From: CANLWN01 sp039815505
GTDB taxonomy: Bacteria > Bacteroidota > Bacteroidia > Flavobacteriales > Flavobacteriaceae
Reading direction: 5' to 3'
Assembly (NCBI GenBank): GCA_039815505.1
Contig: JBCBZE010000212.1
Location: forward strand, 1-6,182
Length of the DNA stretch: 6,182 bases
In this document: positions 1 through 6,182 of the stretch, piece by piece
Layout: each line of letters begins with the position of its first letter
How positions within the stretch are numbered: position 1 is the first letter of the stretch
The notes under the pieces: model-generated
Database searches by the model: none
What the model was told of the DNA's origin: nothing
What the model saw: only the letters and a program-made list of their open reading frames with translations
Program-made: the position numbers and the translations under genes

Positions 1-355
1 TCATGAACTTAGTGATGGTCAATTACAACGGGTCATGATAGCAAGGGCTTTGACTCAAGATACTTCCCTTATTTTGTTAGACGAACCCACAACACACCTG
101 GACCTATACCATAAAGTTCATATTTTAAAGCTATTGAAATCTATTGCCAATGAGACTAAAAAGACTATTTTATTTACAACACATGAAATAGATATGGCTA
201 TTCAATTATGTCATAAAATGTTGATTTTGGATGGTATTAAAAACCCTTTTGGAACCCCTCGCTCGTTAATTGAAAAACAAAGTTTTGAGAATTTATTCCC
301 ATCGGACACCTTAATTTTTGATTCCAAAATAGGTGCTTTCAAGGTGAATAAATAG
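1..355 (+). CDS. ABC transporter ATP-binding protein, iron-siderophore/heme/cobalamin (FecE/FepC) type, 5' end missing
   Basis: C-terminal 117 residues of an ABC ATPase; the reading frame is open from base 2, so the gene begins before the window. The in-frame ATG at 35 is internal, because the signature motif lies upstream of it. Numbering from the first visible residue: signature LSDGQ at 3-7 followed by QRVMIARAL, Walker B LILLDEP with Asp27 and catalytic Glu28, D-loop THLD at 31-34, and the H-loop switch His61 in TTHE. The Walker A and Q-loop half is not in the window; family members are about 250-265 aa, so roughly 140 residues are missing. The protein would sit on the cytoplasmic face, hydrolysing ATP to drive a FecCD-type permease that imports a metal chelate or cobalamin. 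The subclass is inferred from the LSDGQ...TTHLD pattern, and the substrate cannot be told. A 63-bp gap separates it from rmuC on the same strand, so cotranscription is possible. Confidence 0.9.
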   Translation, partial: HELSDGQLQRVMIARALTQDTSLILLDEPTTHLDLYHKVHILKLLKSIANETKKTILFTTHEIDMAIQLCHKMLILDGIKNPFGTPRSLIEKQSFENLFPSDTLIFDSKIGAFKVNK

Positions 356-375
356 AACATCTTTCGACTTACTTT

Positions 376-405
376 TAAAGGCAAACCTTTATCTTTACTT
401 TAAAG
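376..405 (+). repeat. Alternating TAAAG/CTTTA inverted repeats in the rmuC leader
   Basis: Four 5-base units alternate in 30 bases: TAAAG (376-380), CTTTA (387-391), CTTTA (393-397) and TAAAG (401-405). The first pair can extend to a 6-bp stem with loop CAAA, and the last pair makes a 5-bp stem with a 3-base loop followed by ACGTTTTT. This could be a weak terminator or attenuator between the ABC gene and rmuC, but the stems are short and AT-rich, so it may be chance. Confidence 0.25.
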
Positions 406-418
406 ACGTTTTTAATAC

Positions 419-1765
419 ATGAACGAACTGTTAATTTATATTGTTTTAGGGCTTGTTTTCTTGGCCTTGGGCTTCTTCTTGGGAAATTACATTCAACATC
501 TTAAGACAAAATCCAAGCAAAGTGGGCTTTTGGAAAGGGAACAACTCTTACAACATCAGCTTGCCCAGTTTGAGGCACGATTGGCCAAAACGGAAGATGA
601 AAAAAACGAGTTACGTTCAGAAAAAGAACACTTAAACAATCAGGTTACCCGTTATGAAGTGGATTTGGAAAATTTACACCTTAAAAATCAAGAACAAAAA
701 CAGGAGGTAGAAAAATTACAAGAGAAATTCACCAAGGAATTTGAAAATTTGGCCAATAAAATCCTGGATGAGAAAAGCACCAAGTTCACGGAGCAGAACC
801 AGAAAAACATCAAAAACATTCTACATCCGCTACAGGAAAAAATAGTGCTTTTTGAAAAGAAAGTAGAAGAAAGTCAGAAAGAAAATATAAGTATCCATTC
901 CGCTCTGAAGGAACAACTATTGAACCTTCAAAACCAAAACCTTAAGATTACCCAAGAAGCAGAAAACTTGACCAAAGCCCTGAAAGGAGATAGCAAAATG
1001 CAAGGAAATTGGGGAGAGCTGGTGCTGGAACGTGTTTTGGAAAAATCCGGGTTGGAAAAAGACAGGGAATATTCGGTACAACAGAGTTTTACCTTGGAAG
1101 ACGGCACTCGTGTTTTGCCCGACGTTATCATTCATCTACCGGACGGAAAAAAAATGATAGTGGATTCCAAGGTATCCTTAACGGACTATGAGCGTTATGT
1201 GAATGCCGAAGAGGAGGAAAAAGGAAAATATCTAAAAGATCATCTTAATTCCCTAAGAAAGCATGTAGACCAATTATCCGCAAAAAAATACGAAGATCTT
1301 TACGAGATGGAAAGCCCGGATTTTGTGCTGCTGTTTGTGCCCATAGAACCTGCTTTCGCTATTGCCATTAATAATGACAGCACTTTGTACAATAAAGCAT
1401 TTGAACAAAATATTGTTATTGTTACCCCATCCACGCTATTGGCCACCTTGCGTACCATTGACAGCATGTGGAACAATGAAAAACAACAACGCAATGCTAT
1501 TGAAATTGCCAGGCAAGCCGGGGCTTTGTATGATAAGTTTGAAGGTTTTGTTACCGACCTTACCAAGGTTGGCAAGAAAATGGATGAAGCTAAAACCGAG
1601 TATAAAGGGGCAATGAATAAATTGGTAGAGGGAAGGGGCAATATCATTGTAAGTATAGAAAAGCTTAAAAAAATGGGAGCAAAAGCCAAAAAATCCATTC
1701 CTGACCCCATTCTAAAACGGGCCCAAGAGGATGATTATGATGAAGAACCAACCTTAAACCTATAG
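419..1765 (+). CDS. rmuC: DNA recombination protein RmuC (membrane-anchored, coiled coil plus nuclease-like domain)
   Basis: 448 aa, close to E. coli RmuC (475 aa). Residues 4-24 (LLIYIVLGLVFLALGFFLGNY) form one hydrophobic segment, probably a membrane anchor with the rest in the cytoplasm. Residues about 37-190 are rich in Glu, Lys, Gln and Leu in a heptad-like pattern, as expected of a long coiled coil. The RmuC domain follows, with GNWGE (196-200), LPDVIIHLPDGK (233-244) and IVDSK (247-251). Glu200, Asp235, Asp249 and Lys251 fit the PD-(D/E)xK restriction-endonuclease-like core predicted for this family. The tail is acidic (EDDYDEE). In E. coli, rmuC limits recombination at inverted repeats; the biochemical activity is poorly known. 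The ATG at 419 is chosen because it directly precedes the membrane segment. There is no Shine-Dalgarno, which is normal in Bacteroidota. The stop is 2 bases before the thioesterase start, which suggests one transcript and translational coupling. Confidence 0.95.
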   Translation: MNELLIYIVLGLVFLALGFFLGNYIQHLKTKSKQSGLLEREQLLQHQLAQFEARLAKTEDEKNELRSEKEHLNNQVTRYEVDLENLHLKNQEQKQEVEKLQEKFTKEFENLANKILDEKSTKFTEQNQKNIKNILHPLQEKIVLFEKKVEESQKENISIHSALKEQLLNLQNQNLKITQEAENLTKALKGDSKMQGNWGELVLERVLEKSGLEKDREYSVQQSFTLEDGTRVLPDVIIHLPDGKKMIVDSKVSLTDYERYVNAEEEEKGKYLKDHLNSLRKHVDQLSAKKYEDLYEMESPDFVLLFVPIEPAFAIAINNDSTLYNKAFEQNIVIVTPSTLLATLRTIDSMWNNEKQQRNAIEIARQAGALYDKFEGFVTDLTKVGKKMDEAKTEYKGAMNKLVEGRGNIIVSIEKLKKMGAKAKKSIPDPILKRAQEDDYDEEPTLNL

Positions 1766-1767
1766 GC

Positions 1768-2316
1768 ATGCAGGAATTTAAAACCGCAAAGGAATCCAGA
1801 GTGTCGATCACGGAATTAATGTTACCTGCACATTCTAATTTTAGTGGAAAAGTCCATGGCGGCCATATCTTAAATTTAATGGATCAGATTGCCTTTGCAT
1901 GTGCTTCCCGGCATTCCCAGTGTTATTGTGTAACGGCATCGGTAAACACCGTTAATTTTCTAAACCCAATTGAGGTCGGTGAACTGGTTACGCTAAAAGC
2001 ATCGGTGAATTATACGGGAAGAACATCTATGGTCGTGGGCGTTCGTGTAGAATCTGAAAATATTACGACGGGAAAGAGAAAACACTGTAATTCTTCCTAT
2101 TTCACCATGGTAGCCAAAAATACCGATGGAAAAAGTGTTCCGGTTCCCGGCTTGATCTTAGAGGACAATAATGGTATACGGCGCTTTACCCGTAGTATTC
2201 GAAGGAAAGAACAGGCTTCTATGCGAGGATCCCGATTTGATTCCGCTACGTATAGGGTAGAGGAACATATGGGGCTTTTGGATGGGCAAAATGTCCAAGT
2301 AGTTATGAAGGCGTAA
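1768..2316 (+). CDS. Acyl-CoA thioesterase, hotdog fold (YciA/YkhA/ACOT family)
   Basis: 182 aa, similar in length to B. subtilis YkhA and longer than E. coli YciA (about 130 aa). One hotdog domain spans roughly residues 10-118: VHGGHILNLMDQIAF at 29-43 carries the conserved His-Gly-Gly and the likely catalytic Asp39 at the start of the central helix. VTASVNTVNFLNPI (55-68) and NYTGRTSMVVGVRV (81-94) are the family's strand motifs, and KSVPVPGLILE (122-132) is the usual post-domain segment. The last 50 residues are basic and then variable, with no recognised domain. Such enzymes hydrolyse acyl-CoA to free fatty acid and CoA in the cytoplasm; chain-length preference cannot be read from sequence. 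The ATG is 2 bases after the rmuC stop, supporting coexpression. The 3' end overlaps the convergent pgl by 14 bp. Confidence 0.93.
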   Translation: MQEFKTAKESRVSITELMLPAHSNFSGKVHGGHILNLMDQIAFACASRHSQCYCVTASVNTVNFLNPIEVGELVTLKASVNYTGRTSMVVGVRVESENITTGKRKHCNSSYFTMVAKNTDGKSVPVPGLILEDNNGIRRFTRSIRRKEQASMRGSRFDSATYRVEEHMGLLDGQNVQVVMKA

Positions 2317-3022
2317 TATTTTCGGCAGCATCCGTATCCAAAAACCAAACTAAACGTCCGGACATGGGTTTCACTAAAGAAGCCGGGTACATTAAAAAGT
2401 TCCCCTCTTTGCCAATTATCTCTTTTACTTTCCCTGATTTGGTACCACCCGTAACCAAAAAGGCTACCATATCGGCATTATTGATAACCTTTCCGGTAAT
2501 GGTAATTCTTTTTTGTCCGGAATCTGGATGGGTAGCCACTTCACAGTTATTTTGAGAATCCCATAGCTGTATTTCATGGGGAAAAATGGATGCGGTATGT
2601 CCGTCATCGCCCATCCCTAAAATAACCAAATCAAACTTTGGGATATCGTGAATTCTAGGCAACTCCTCGTCTAAAAGTCTGCTGTACACTAGAGCTTCGT
2701 CTTTAGGTGCGTTTTCACCTTTGATACGGCGAATGTTATTTTCGGGAATGTTTATTTGCGATAACAGATGATCAACGGTCATCTTGTAATTACTTTCTTC
2801 GTGATCGGGCGGTACGCAACGTTCATCGCCCCAATAGAAAAACACCTTGGACCAATCCAGCGCATTACCAAAACGCGAAGCAATTTCATCAAATACTATT
2901 TTAGGGGTACTACCCCCAGAAAGTGCTATATGTATCTCCTTAGGGGATTGAACAAGTTCTTTTAAGTACATCGAAAAATGTTCGGCAACCTCTTTTTTTG
3001 AATTATATATTTTAAGTTCCAT
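2303..3022 (-). CDS. pgl: 6-phosphogluconolactonase (DevB/SOL type)
   Basis: 239 aa, normal for the DevB/SOL-type lactonase and unlike the beta-propeller YbhE type of E. coli. It hydrolyses 6-phosphoglucono-1,5-lactone to 6-phosphogluconate, the second step of the oxidative pentose phosphate pathway, in the cytosol. Visible motifs are ALSGGSTPK (33-41, phosphate binding), WGDERCVP (64-71), GMGDDGHTASIFP (136-148, with the conserved Asp-Gly-His of the active site), VTGGTKSGKV (190-199) and YPASLVKP (212-219). The ATG lies 7 bases downstream of the zwf stop on the same strand, with no promoter or terminator space, so the two are almost certainly one operon in pathway order. No Shine-Dalgarno is seen. 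The last codons and the TAA stop lie inside the convergent thioesterase gene. Confidence 0.96.
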   Translation of the reverse strand: MELKIYNSKKEVAEHFSMYLKELVQSPKEIHIALSGGSTPKIVFDEIASRFGNALDWSKVFFYWGDERCVPPDHEESNYKMTVDHLLSQINIPENNIRRIKGENAPKDEALVYSRLLDEELPRIHDIPKFDLVILGMGDDGHTASIFPHEIQLWDSQNNCEVATHPDSGQKRITITGKVINNADMVAFLVTGGTKSGKVKEIIGKEGNFLMYPASLVKPMSGRLVWFLDTDAAENITPS

Positions 3023-3029
3023 ATACTTA

Positions 3030-4562
3030 CTAACAGATTACACAGAAACCAGGGTCATCGGTCATATATTCTCCAGGATTTCTCCACATGTAAATACCAT
3101 CAATAAGGTCATCCGCATTTCTGGGGCCCCAAAAACCAGCCGAATAGCCATAGGTATTTACGTCCTTCCCATTTTTCCAATAATCAAGTATCGGGTCTAC
3201 AAACTCCCACGCCGCTTCCACTTCATCCGCTCTGGCATATAGCGTAGCATCTCCCTGCATAGCATCCAACAAAAGACGTTCATAGGCCTCCATGATATGA
3301 TTCTCCGCCAAACTGGAATAATTGAAATCCAAATTGGCACGTTCTACCTTGAATCCTTGACCGGGTACCTTGACCCCAAACTTTACGAGAATACCTTCAT
3401 CGGGCTGAATTCTGATGATCAATTTATTATCCTTGTTATTAACATCTGCGTTACTAAAAATATGATGGTGCGGTGATTTAAAATGGATGACTACTTCCGT
3501 TACTTTTGTAGGCATTCGCTTGGCGGTACGCACATAGAAAGGAACATCTTTCCAGCGCCAATTGTCCACAAAAAACTTTATAGCGGCGTAGGTTTCAGTA
3601 GTGGAATCCGGGTCTACCCCCTCTTCCTCCCGATAACCTTTTAATTTCTCTCCATTGATCTCAGAGGCAACATACTGCCCTCTAATGGTATTTTTGGAGA
3701 GTATCTCCTCATCCCTCATTATACGTAGCGATTTCAGTGCTTTTACTTTCTCATTTCTGATTTCCTCCGCACTTGCACCAATAGGTGGTTCCATTACCAC
3801 CAAGGAAACTATTTGCAACAAATGGTTCTGAAACATATCCCTTAGGGCTCCGGATTTGTCATAATACCCTCCTCTTTTTTCCACTCCACCACTTTCTGCA
3901 TTAGTTATCTCCACATGATGGATATAGTTCCTGTTCCAAAGCGGTTCAAAAATACTATTGGAAAAACGGGTCACCAGTAGGTTCTGTACCGTCTCTTTTC
4001 CCAAATAATGATCTATTCTGTAAATTTGAGATTCTTTAAAATATTTTTGTAATCCACTATTTAAATTTTTCGCCGTCTCCAGACTATAGCCAAAAGGTTT
4101 CTCCACTATAAGTCTTTTTGTTCCGTTGGATTCGTTGGAAAGACCTTGGTTCGAAAGGTTTTTGGCAATGGCCTCATATACTTGGGGCGGAGTAGATAAA
4201 TAAAAAATATAATTTCCCCCTGTATTGTGCATTGTATTGAGATCGGATATGCGTTTGGCCAACCCCTCATAGTCGGTATCATAATCCCTTCCTAGATCCT
4301 CATAAAAAATCTTTTTTGAAAAAGATTGGATAAGACCATGACTCCTTACCACTATTTTTTCCTTTAAATAATTACTTTCCAGGATGACTTTTTTTCTGAA
4401 CTCCGAATCGGTCATATTACTCCGGCTAGCACCAAGTATAACAAAATTTTCCGGAAGGTGATCTTCGATAAATAGGTTGAACAATGCTGGTATTAGCTTC
4501 CTTGCCGTAAGGTCTCCTGAAGCACCGAAAATAACCAATAACTGATCTTCTGTTTTGTTCAT
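3030..4562 (-). CDS. zwf: Glucose-6-phosphate 1-dehydrogenase
   Basis: 510 aa, slightly longer than E. coli Zwf (491 aa). It oxidises glucose-6-phosphate to 6-phosphogluconolactone, reducing NAD(P)+, and is the entry step of the oxidative pentose phosphate pathway. The N-terminal Rossmann domain begins with IFGASGDLTARKL (11-23), the GxxGDL nucleotide loop. EKPFG is at 154-158. The active-site signature RIDHYLGKE (182-190) supplies Asp184, His185 and Lys189, and RDMFQNHLLQ (241-250) supplies His247. By family alignment Asp184 and His247 match the Asp-His catalytic pair (177/240 in Leuconostoc mesenteroides). The C-terminal domain includes YVRTAKRMP (343-351). The start is chosen because the dinucleotide loop follows 10 residues later and a -7 promoter match lies 26 bases upstream. 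Oddity: the only two cysteines, 507 and 510, form a CVIC at the very C-terminus. It is first in the zwf-pgl operon and divergent from gnd. Confidence 0.98.
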   Translation of the reverse strand: MNKTEDQLLVIFGASGDLTARKLIPALFNLFIEDHLPENFVILGASRSNMTDSEFRKKVILESNYLKEKIVVRSHGLIQSFSKKIFYEDLGRDYDTDYEGLAKRISDLNTMHNTGGNYIFYLSTPPQVYEAIAKNLSNQGLSNESNGTKRLIVEKPFGYSLETAKNLNSGLQKYFKESQIYRIDHYLGKETVQNLLVTRFSNSIFEPLWNRNYIHHVEITNAESGGVEKRGGYYDKSGALRDMFQNHLLQIVSLVVMEPPIGASAEEIRNEKVKALKSLRIMRDEEILSKNTIRGQYVASEINGEKLKGYREEEGVDPDSTTETYAAIKFFVDNWRWKDVPFYVRTAKRMPTKVTEVVIHFKSPHHHIFSNADVNNKDNKLIIRIQPDEGILVKFGVKVPGQGFKVERANLDFNYSSLAENHIMEAYERLLLDAMQGDATLYARADEVEAAWEFVDPILDYWKNGKDVNTYGYSAGFWGPRNADDLIDGIYMWRNPGEYMTDDPGFCVIC

Positions 4563-4588
4563 AAAAAATGTATTAAGTCTTCTTCATT

Positions 4589-4596
4589 CAAACATA
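4589..4596 (-). promoter_or_regulatory. Candidate zwf-pgl promoter, -7 element
   Basis: On the minus strand this reads TATGTTTG, an exact match to the Bacteroidota -7 consensus TAnnTTTG. It lies 26 bases before the zwf ATG, which would give a leader of about 20 nt. No clear TTG at the expected -33 spacing is seen; the nearest TTTTG is 31 bases upstream, which is too far. Position and orientation make it plausible, but it is unproven. Confidence 0.5.
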
Positions 4597-4662
4597 TTCC
4601 ATTTTATTGAAATACCTTGGGAGTTTACAAAACAATAATGCAAGAAGTCAAATATTTTAAAT

Positions 4663-4670
4663 TAATTTTG
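4663..4670 (+). promoter_or_regulatory. Candidate gnd promoter, -7 element
   Basis: TAATTTTG matches the Bacteroidota -7 consensus TAnnTTTG on the plus strand, 78 bases before the gnd ATG, implying a leader of roughly 70 nt. It partly overlaps the 10-bp palindrome AAATTAATTT (4659-4668). No good -33 TTG is seen at 17-23 bases upstream. The region is AT-rich, so a chance match is quite possible. Confidence 0.4.
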
Positions 4671-4748
4671 AATTTACTAAGATAAAGCATAATATGTAAT
4701 CCTTTGTAGAGCTTTTAGCATACAGTAAAACTTTTTTAAACCAAACAT

Positions 4749-6161
4749 ATGAATCAGAATACATACGATTTTGGACTAGTAGGCCTGGGGGTCATGGGAC
4801 ATAATTTTATACTCAATGTTGCCGATAATAATTTTAAAGCCTTTGGTTATGATTTGGATGAGGAAAAGGTGAATACGCTAAGAAAAAATGGAGGGGATAC
4901 AACAAAGGTAGATGCCTCTACGGATATAAAAACTTTTGTAAACGCACTTACAAGACCAAGAAAAATAATGCTACTTGTTCCTGCCGGGAAAATTGTGGAT
5001 AATGTTATTGGCAGCCTTTTGCCTCATTTGGATAACGGAGATATCATTATCGATGGCGGAAATTCTTTTTTTACCGACACGGATAGACGCGAAGTGTATC
5101 TGCAATCGGAAGGAATTCATTTCTTTGGCATGGGTATTTCGGGAGGGGCAAAAGGAGCTAGAATAGGACCTAGTATTATGCCCGGGGGATCAAAGTCCGG
5201 TTATCAAGAAGTTAAACCAATTCTTGAGGCGGTAGCAGCAAAGTTCAATGGAGAGCCTTGTGTAGCCTATCTGGGACCAAAGTCTGCAGGAAATTATGTT
5301 AAAATGATCCATAATGGCATTGAATATGCCCTAATGCAATTGACCGCTGAAATCTACAATATTCTTAAAACGGTCGGGGGGTTCACCAATAAGGAACTTC
5401 ACGAGATATTCAAAGAATGGAACGAGGGTAGGTTACAGTCTTTTTTGGTAGAGATCACCTCTGAGATTTTAATTCAAAAAGATGACAAGGGAGACGGATA
5501 CGTAGTGGATAAAATTTTGGACAAGGCCAAGCAGAAAGGTACCGGAAAATGGACTTCGCAAAATGCCATGGATATAGGAATTCCGGTTCCCGCCATAGAC
5601 ATAGCGGTAAGTATGCGTGAAATTTCGGCACTGAAAGACGAACGAGTAGTGGCCGATAAGTTATACAGCAGGCCCCTTATAAATGATATGGAGAGGGAAA
5701 AATTAATCAAACTAGCGGAGGAATCCCTTTACTTTTCTTTCATCATCACCTACGCACAGGGCCTGCATCAATTAACGGATGCTTCTAGTGAATATAGTTA
5801 TAATCTGGACCTTTCGGTTATTGCGAAAATTTGGAGAGCTGGTTGTATTATACGAGCTGGTCTTCTGGAAGACATTACCGATGTATATAAAAAAGATAAG
5901 GATTTATCCAATCTATTGTTTGCTCCCTCTTTTGTGGAAAAAATTGAATCCACCGTTAGTTCTGCGCGGGAATTGGTAGGTTACGCCATTAAAAACGGAA
6001 TTCCTTTACCAGGTCTGGCCAGTTCAATCACTTATTTTGACGCCTATACCTCTAGCAGGTTACCGCTTAATTTGATACAGGCCCAACGTGATCATTTTGG
6101 TTCGCATACCTATGAACGAATAGATATGGATGGCATCTTCCATACAGAATGGGGTAGTTGA
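4749..6161 (+). CDS. gnd: 6-phosphogluconate dehydrogenase, decarboxylating (long form)
   Basis: 470 aa, the length of the long dimeric class (E. coli 468). It oxidatively decarboxylates 6-phosphogluconate to ribulose-5-phosphate and CO2, usually with NADP+, completing the oxidative pentose phosphate pathway with zwf and pgl next door. Visible: Rossmann loop GLGVMG (12-17), IMLLVPAG (73-80), DGGNS (102-106), substrate loop GMGISGGAKGAR (127-138) and GPSIMPGG (140-147). KMIHNGIEY (185-193) supplies catalytic Lys185 and Glu192. The all-helical domain carries GTGKWT (264-269), Arg290 and WRAGCIIR (362-369). The C-terminal arm RDHFGSHTYE (447-456) has Arg447 and His453, which reach the partner subunit's active site. 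AKG replaces the common EEG in the substrate loop. The ATG is chosen because the dinucleotide fold starts within 8 residues; upstream is A-rich with no Shine-Dalgarno. It is divergent from zwf across 186 bp and the gene is complete. Confidence 0.98.
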   Translation: MNQNTYDFGLVGLGVMGHNFILNVADNNFKAFGYDLDEEKVNTLRKNGGDTTKVDASTDIKTFVNALTRPRKIMLLVPAGKIVDNVIGSLLPHLDNGDIIIDGGNSFFTDTDRREVYLQSEGIHFFGMGISGGAKGARIGPSIMPGGSKSGYQEVKPILEAVAAKFNGEPCVAYLGPKSAGNYVKMIHNGIEYALMQLTAEIYNILKTVGGFTNKELHEIFKEWNEGRLQSFLVEITSEILIQKDDKGDGYVVDKILDKAKQKGTGKWTSQNAMDIGIPVPAIDIAVSMREISALKDERVVADKLYSRPLINDMEREKLIKLAEESLYFSFIITYAQGLHQLTDASSEYSYNLDLSVIAKIWRAGCIIRAGLLEDITDVYKKDKDLSNLLFAPSFVEKIESTVSSARELVGYAIKNGIPLPGLASSITYFDAYTSSRLPLNLIQAQRDHFGSHTYERIDMDGIFHTEWGS

Positions 6162-6182
6162 AAAGTACCCTAAAAAATCCCA

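Noticed and set aside
390..397. TATCTTTA as a -7 promoter element for rmuC
   Set aside because: It matches TAnnTTTG at all but the last base but lacks a -33 TTG and lies in AT-rich repeats, so it is too weak to call.
917..1191. Several 60-72 codon frames on both strands within rmuC
   Set aside because: They overlap the conserved RmuC domain in other frames and have no recognisable protein features or separate start signals.
1300..1710. Minus-strand open frame of 136 codons inside rmuC
   Set aside because: It lies wholly antisense to a well-supported gene, and its product has no recognised motif; the hydrophobic runs mirror the antisense of Lys/Asn/Glu-rich coding sequence.
2278..2297. TTGGA...TCCAA hairpin near the end of the thioesterase gene
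   Set aside because: Inside coding sequence, short stem, 11-base loop and no T-run on either strand.
2364..2965. Plus-strand open frames opposite pgl
   Set aside because: They are antisense to a gene carrying all the lactonase motifs; no promoter or family resemblance.
3033..3044. Zwf C-terminal CVIC as a CaaX prenylation box
   Set aside because: Protein prenylation of CaaX boxes is a eukaryotic system and the enzyme is a bacterial cytosolic protein; a redox or metal role is the more sensible hypothesis.
5474..5710. Minus-strand open frame of 78 codons inside gnd
   Set aside because: A shadow of the conserved helical domain of Gnd, with no independent evidence of coding.
6152..6170. Inverted repeat GGGTA...TACCC across the gnd stop as a terminator
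   Set aside because: A 5-bp stem with a 9-base loop, followed by A-rich rather than T-rich sequence on the coding strand, so it does not look like an intrinsic terminator; the window ends 12 bases later.

Overview
The window looks like ordinary chromosome from a member of the Bacteroidota, most likely Flavobacteriaceae. The base composition is AT-leaning (by eye). No Shine-Dalgarno sequence stands before any start codon. Two exact matches to the Bacteroidota -7 promoter element TAnnTTTG lie in the one sizeable intergenic gap. All six proteins read as intact bacterial families, except the first, which is cut by the window edge. The family-level placement is inference.

Layout. Bases 1-2316 form a rightward block: the C-terminal part of a FecE/FepC-type ABC transporter ATPase, then rmuC (membrane-anchored coiled-coil protein with a nuclease-like domain), then a hotdog-fold acyl-CoA thioesterase starting 2 bases after rmuC stops. 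Bases 2303-4562 form a leftward block: zwf (glucose-6-phosphate dehydrogenase) followed 7 bases later by pgl (6-phosphogluconolactonase). The pgl 3' end overlaps the thioesterase 3' end by 14 bp, so the two blocks converge with no room for a terminator between the coding regions. After a 186-bp gap carrying candidate promoters in both directions, gnd (6-phosphogluconate dehydrogenase) runs rightward from 4749 to 6161.

zwf, pgl and gnd together encode the whole oxidative branch of the pentose phosphate pathway: glucose-6-phosphate to 6-phosphogluconolactone, to 6-phosphogluconate, to ribulose-5-phosphate plus CO2, giving two NADPH. The first two enzymes are in one probable operon and the third is divergent from it. 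The rightward block has no obvious functional link to this pathway.

No mobile element, CRISPR array, tRNA, rRNA or defence gene was seen. I did not find a clearly new system. The points most worth a second look are a C-terminal CxxC that holds the only two cysteines of the G6PDH, the divergent arrangement and its shared intergenic region, a changed substrate-loop sequence in gnd, and the convergent overlap.
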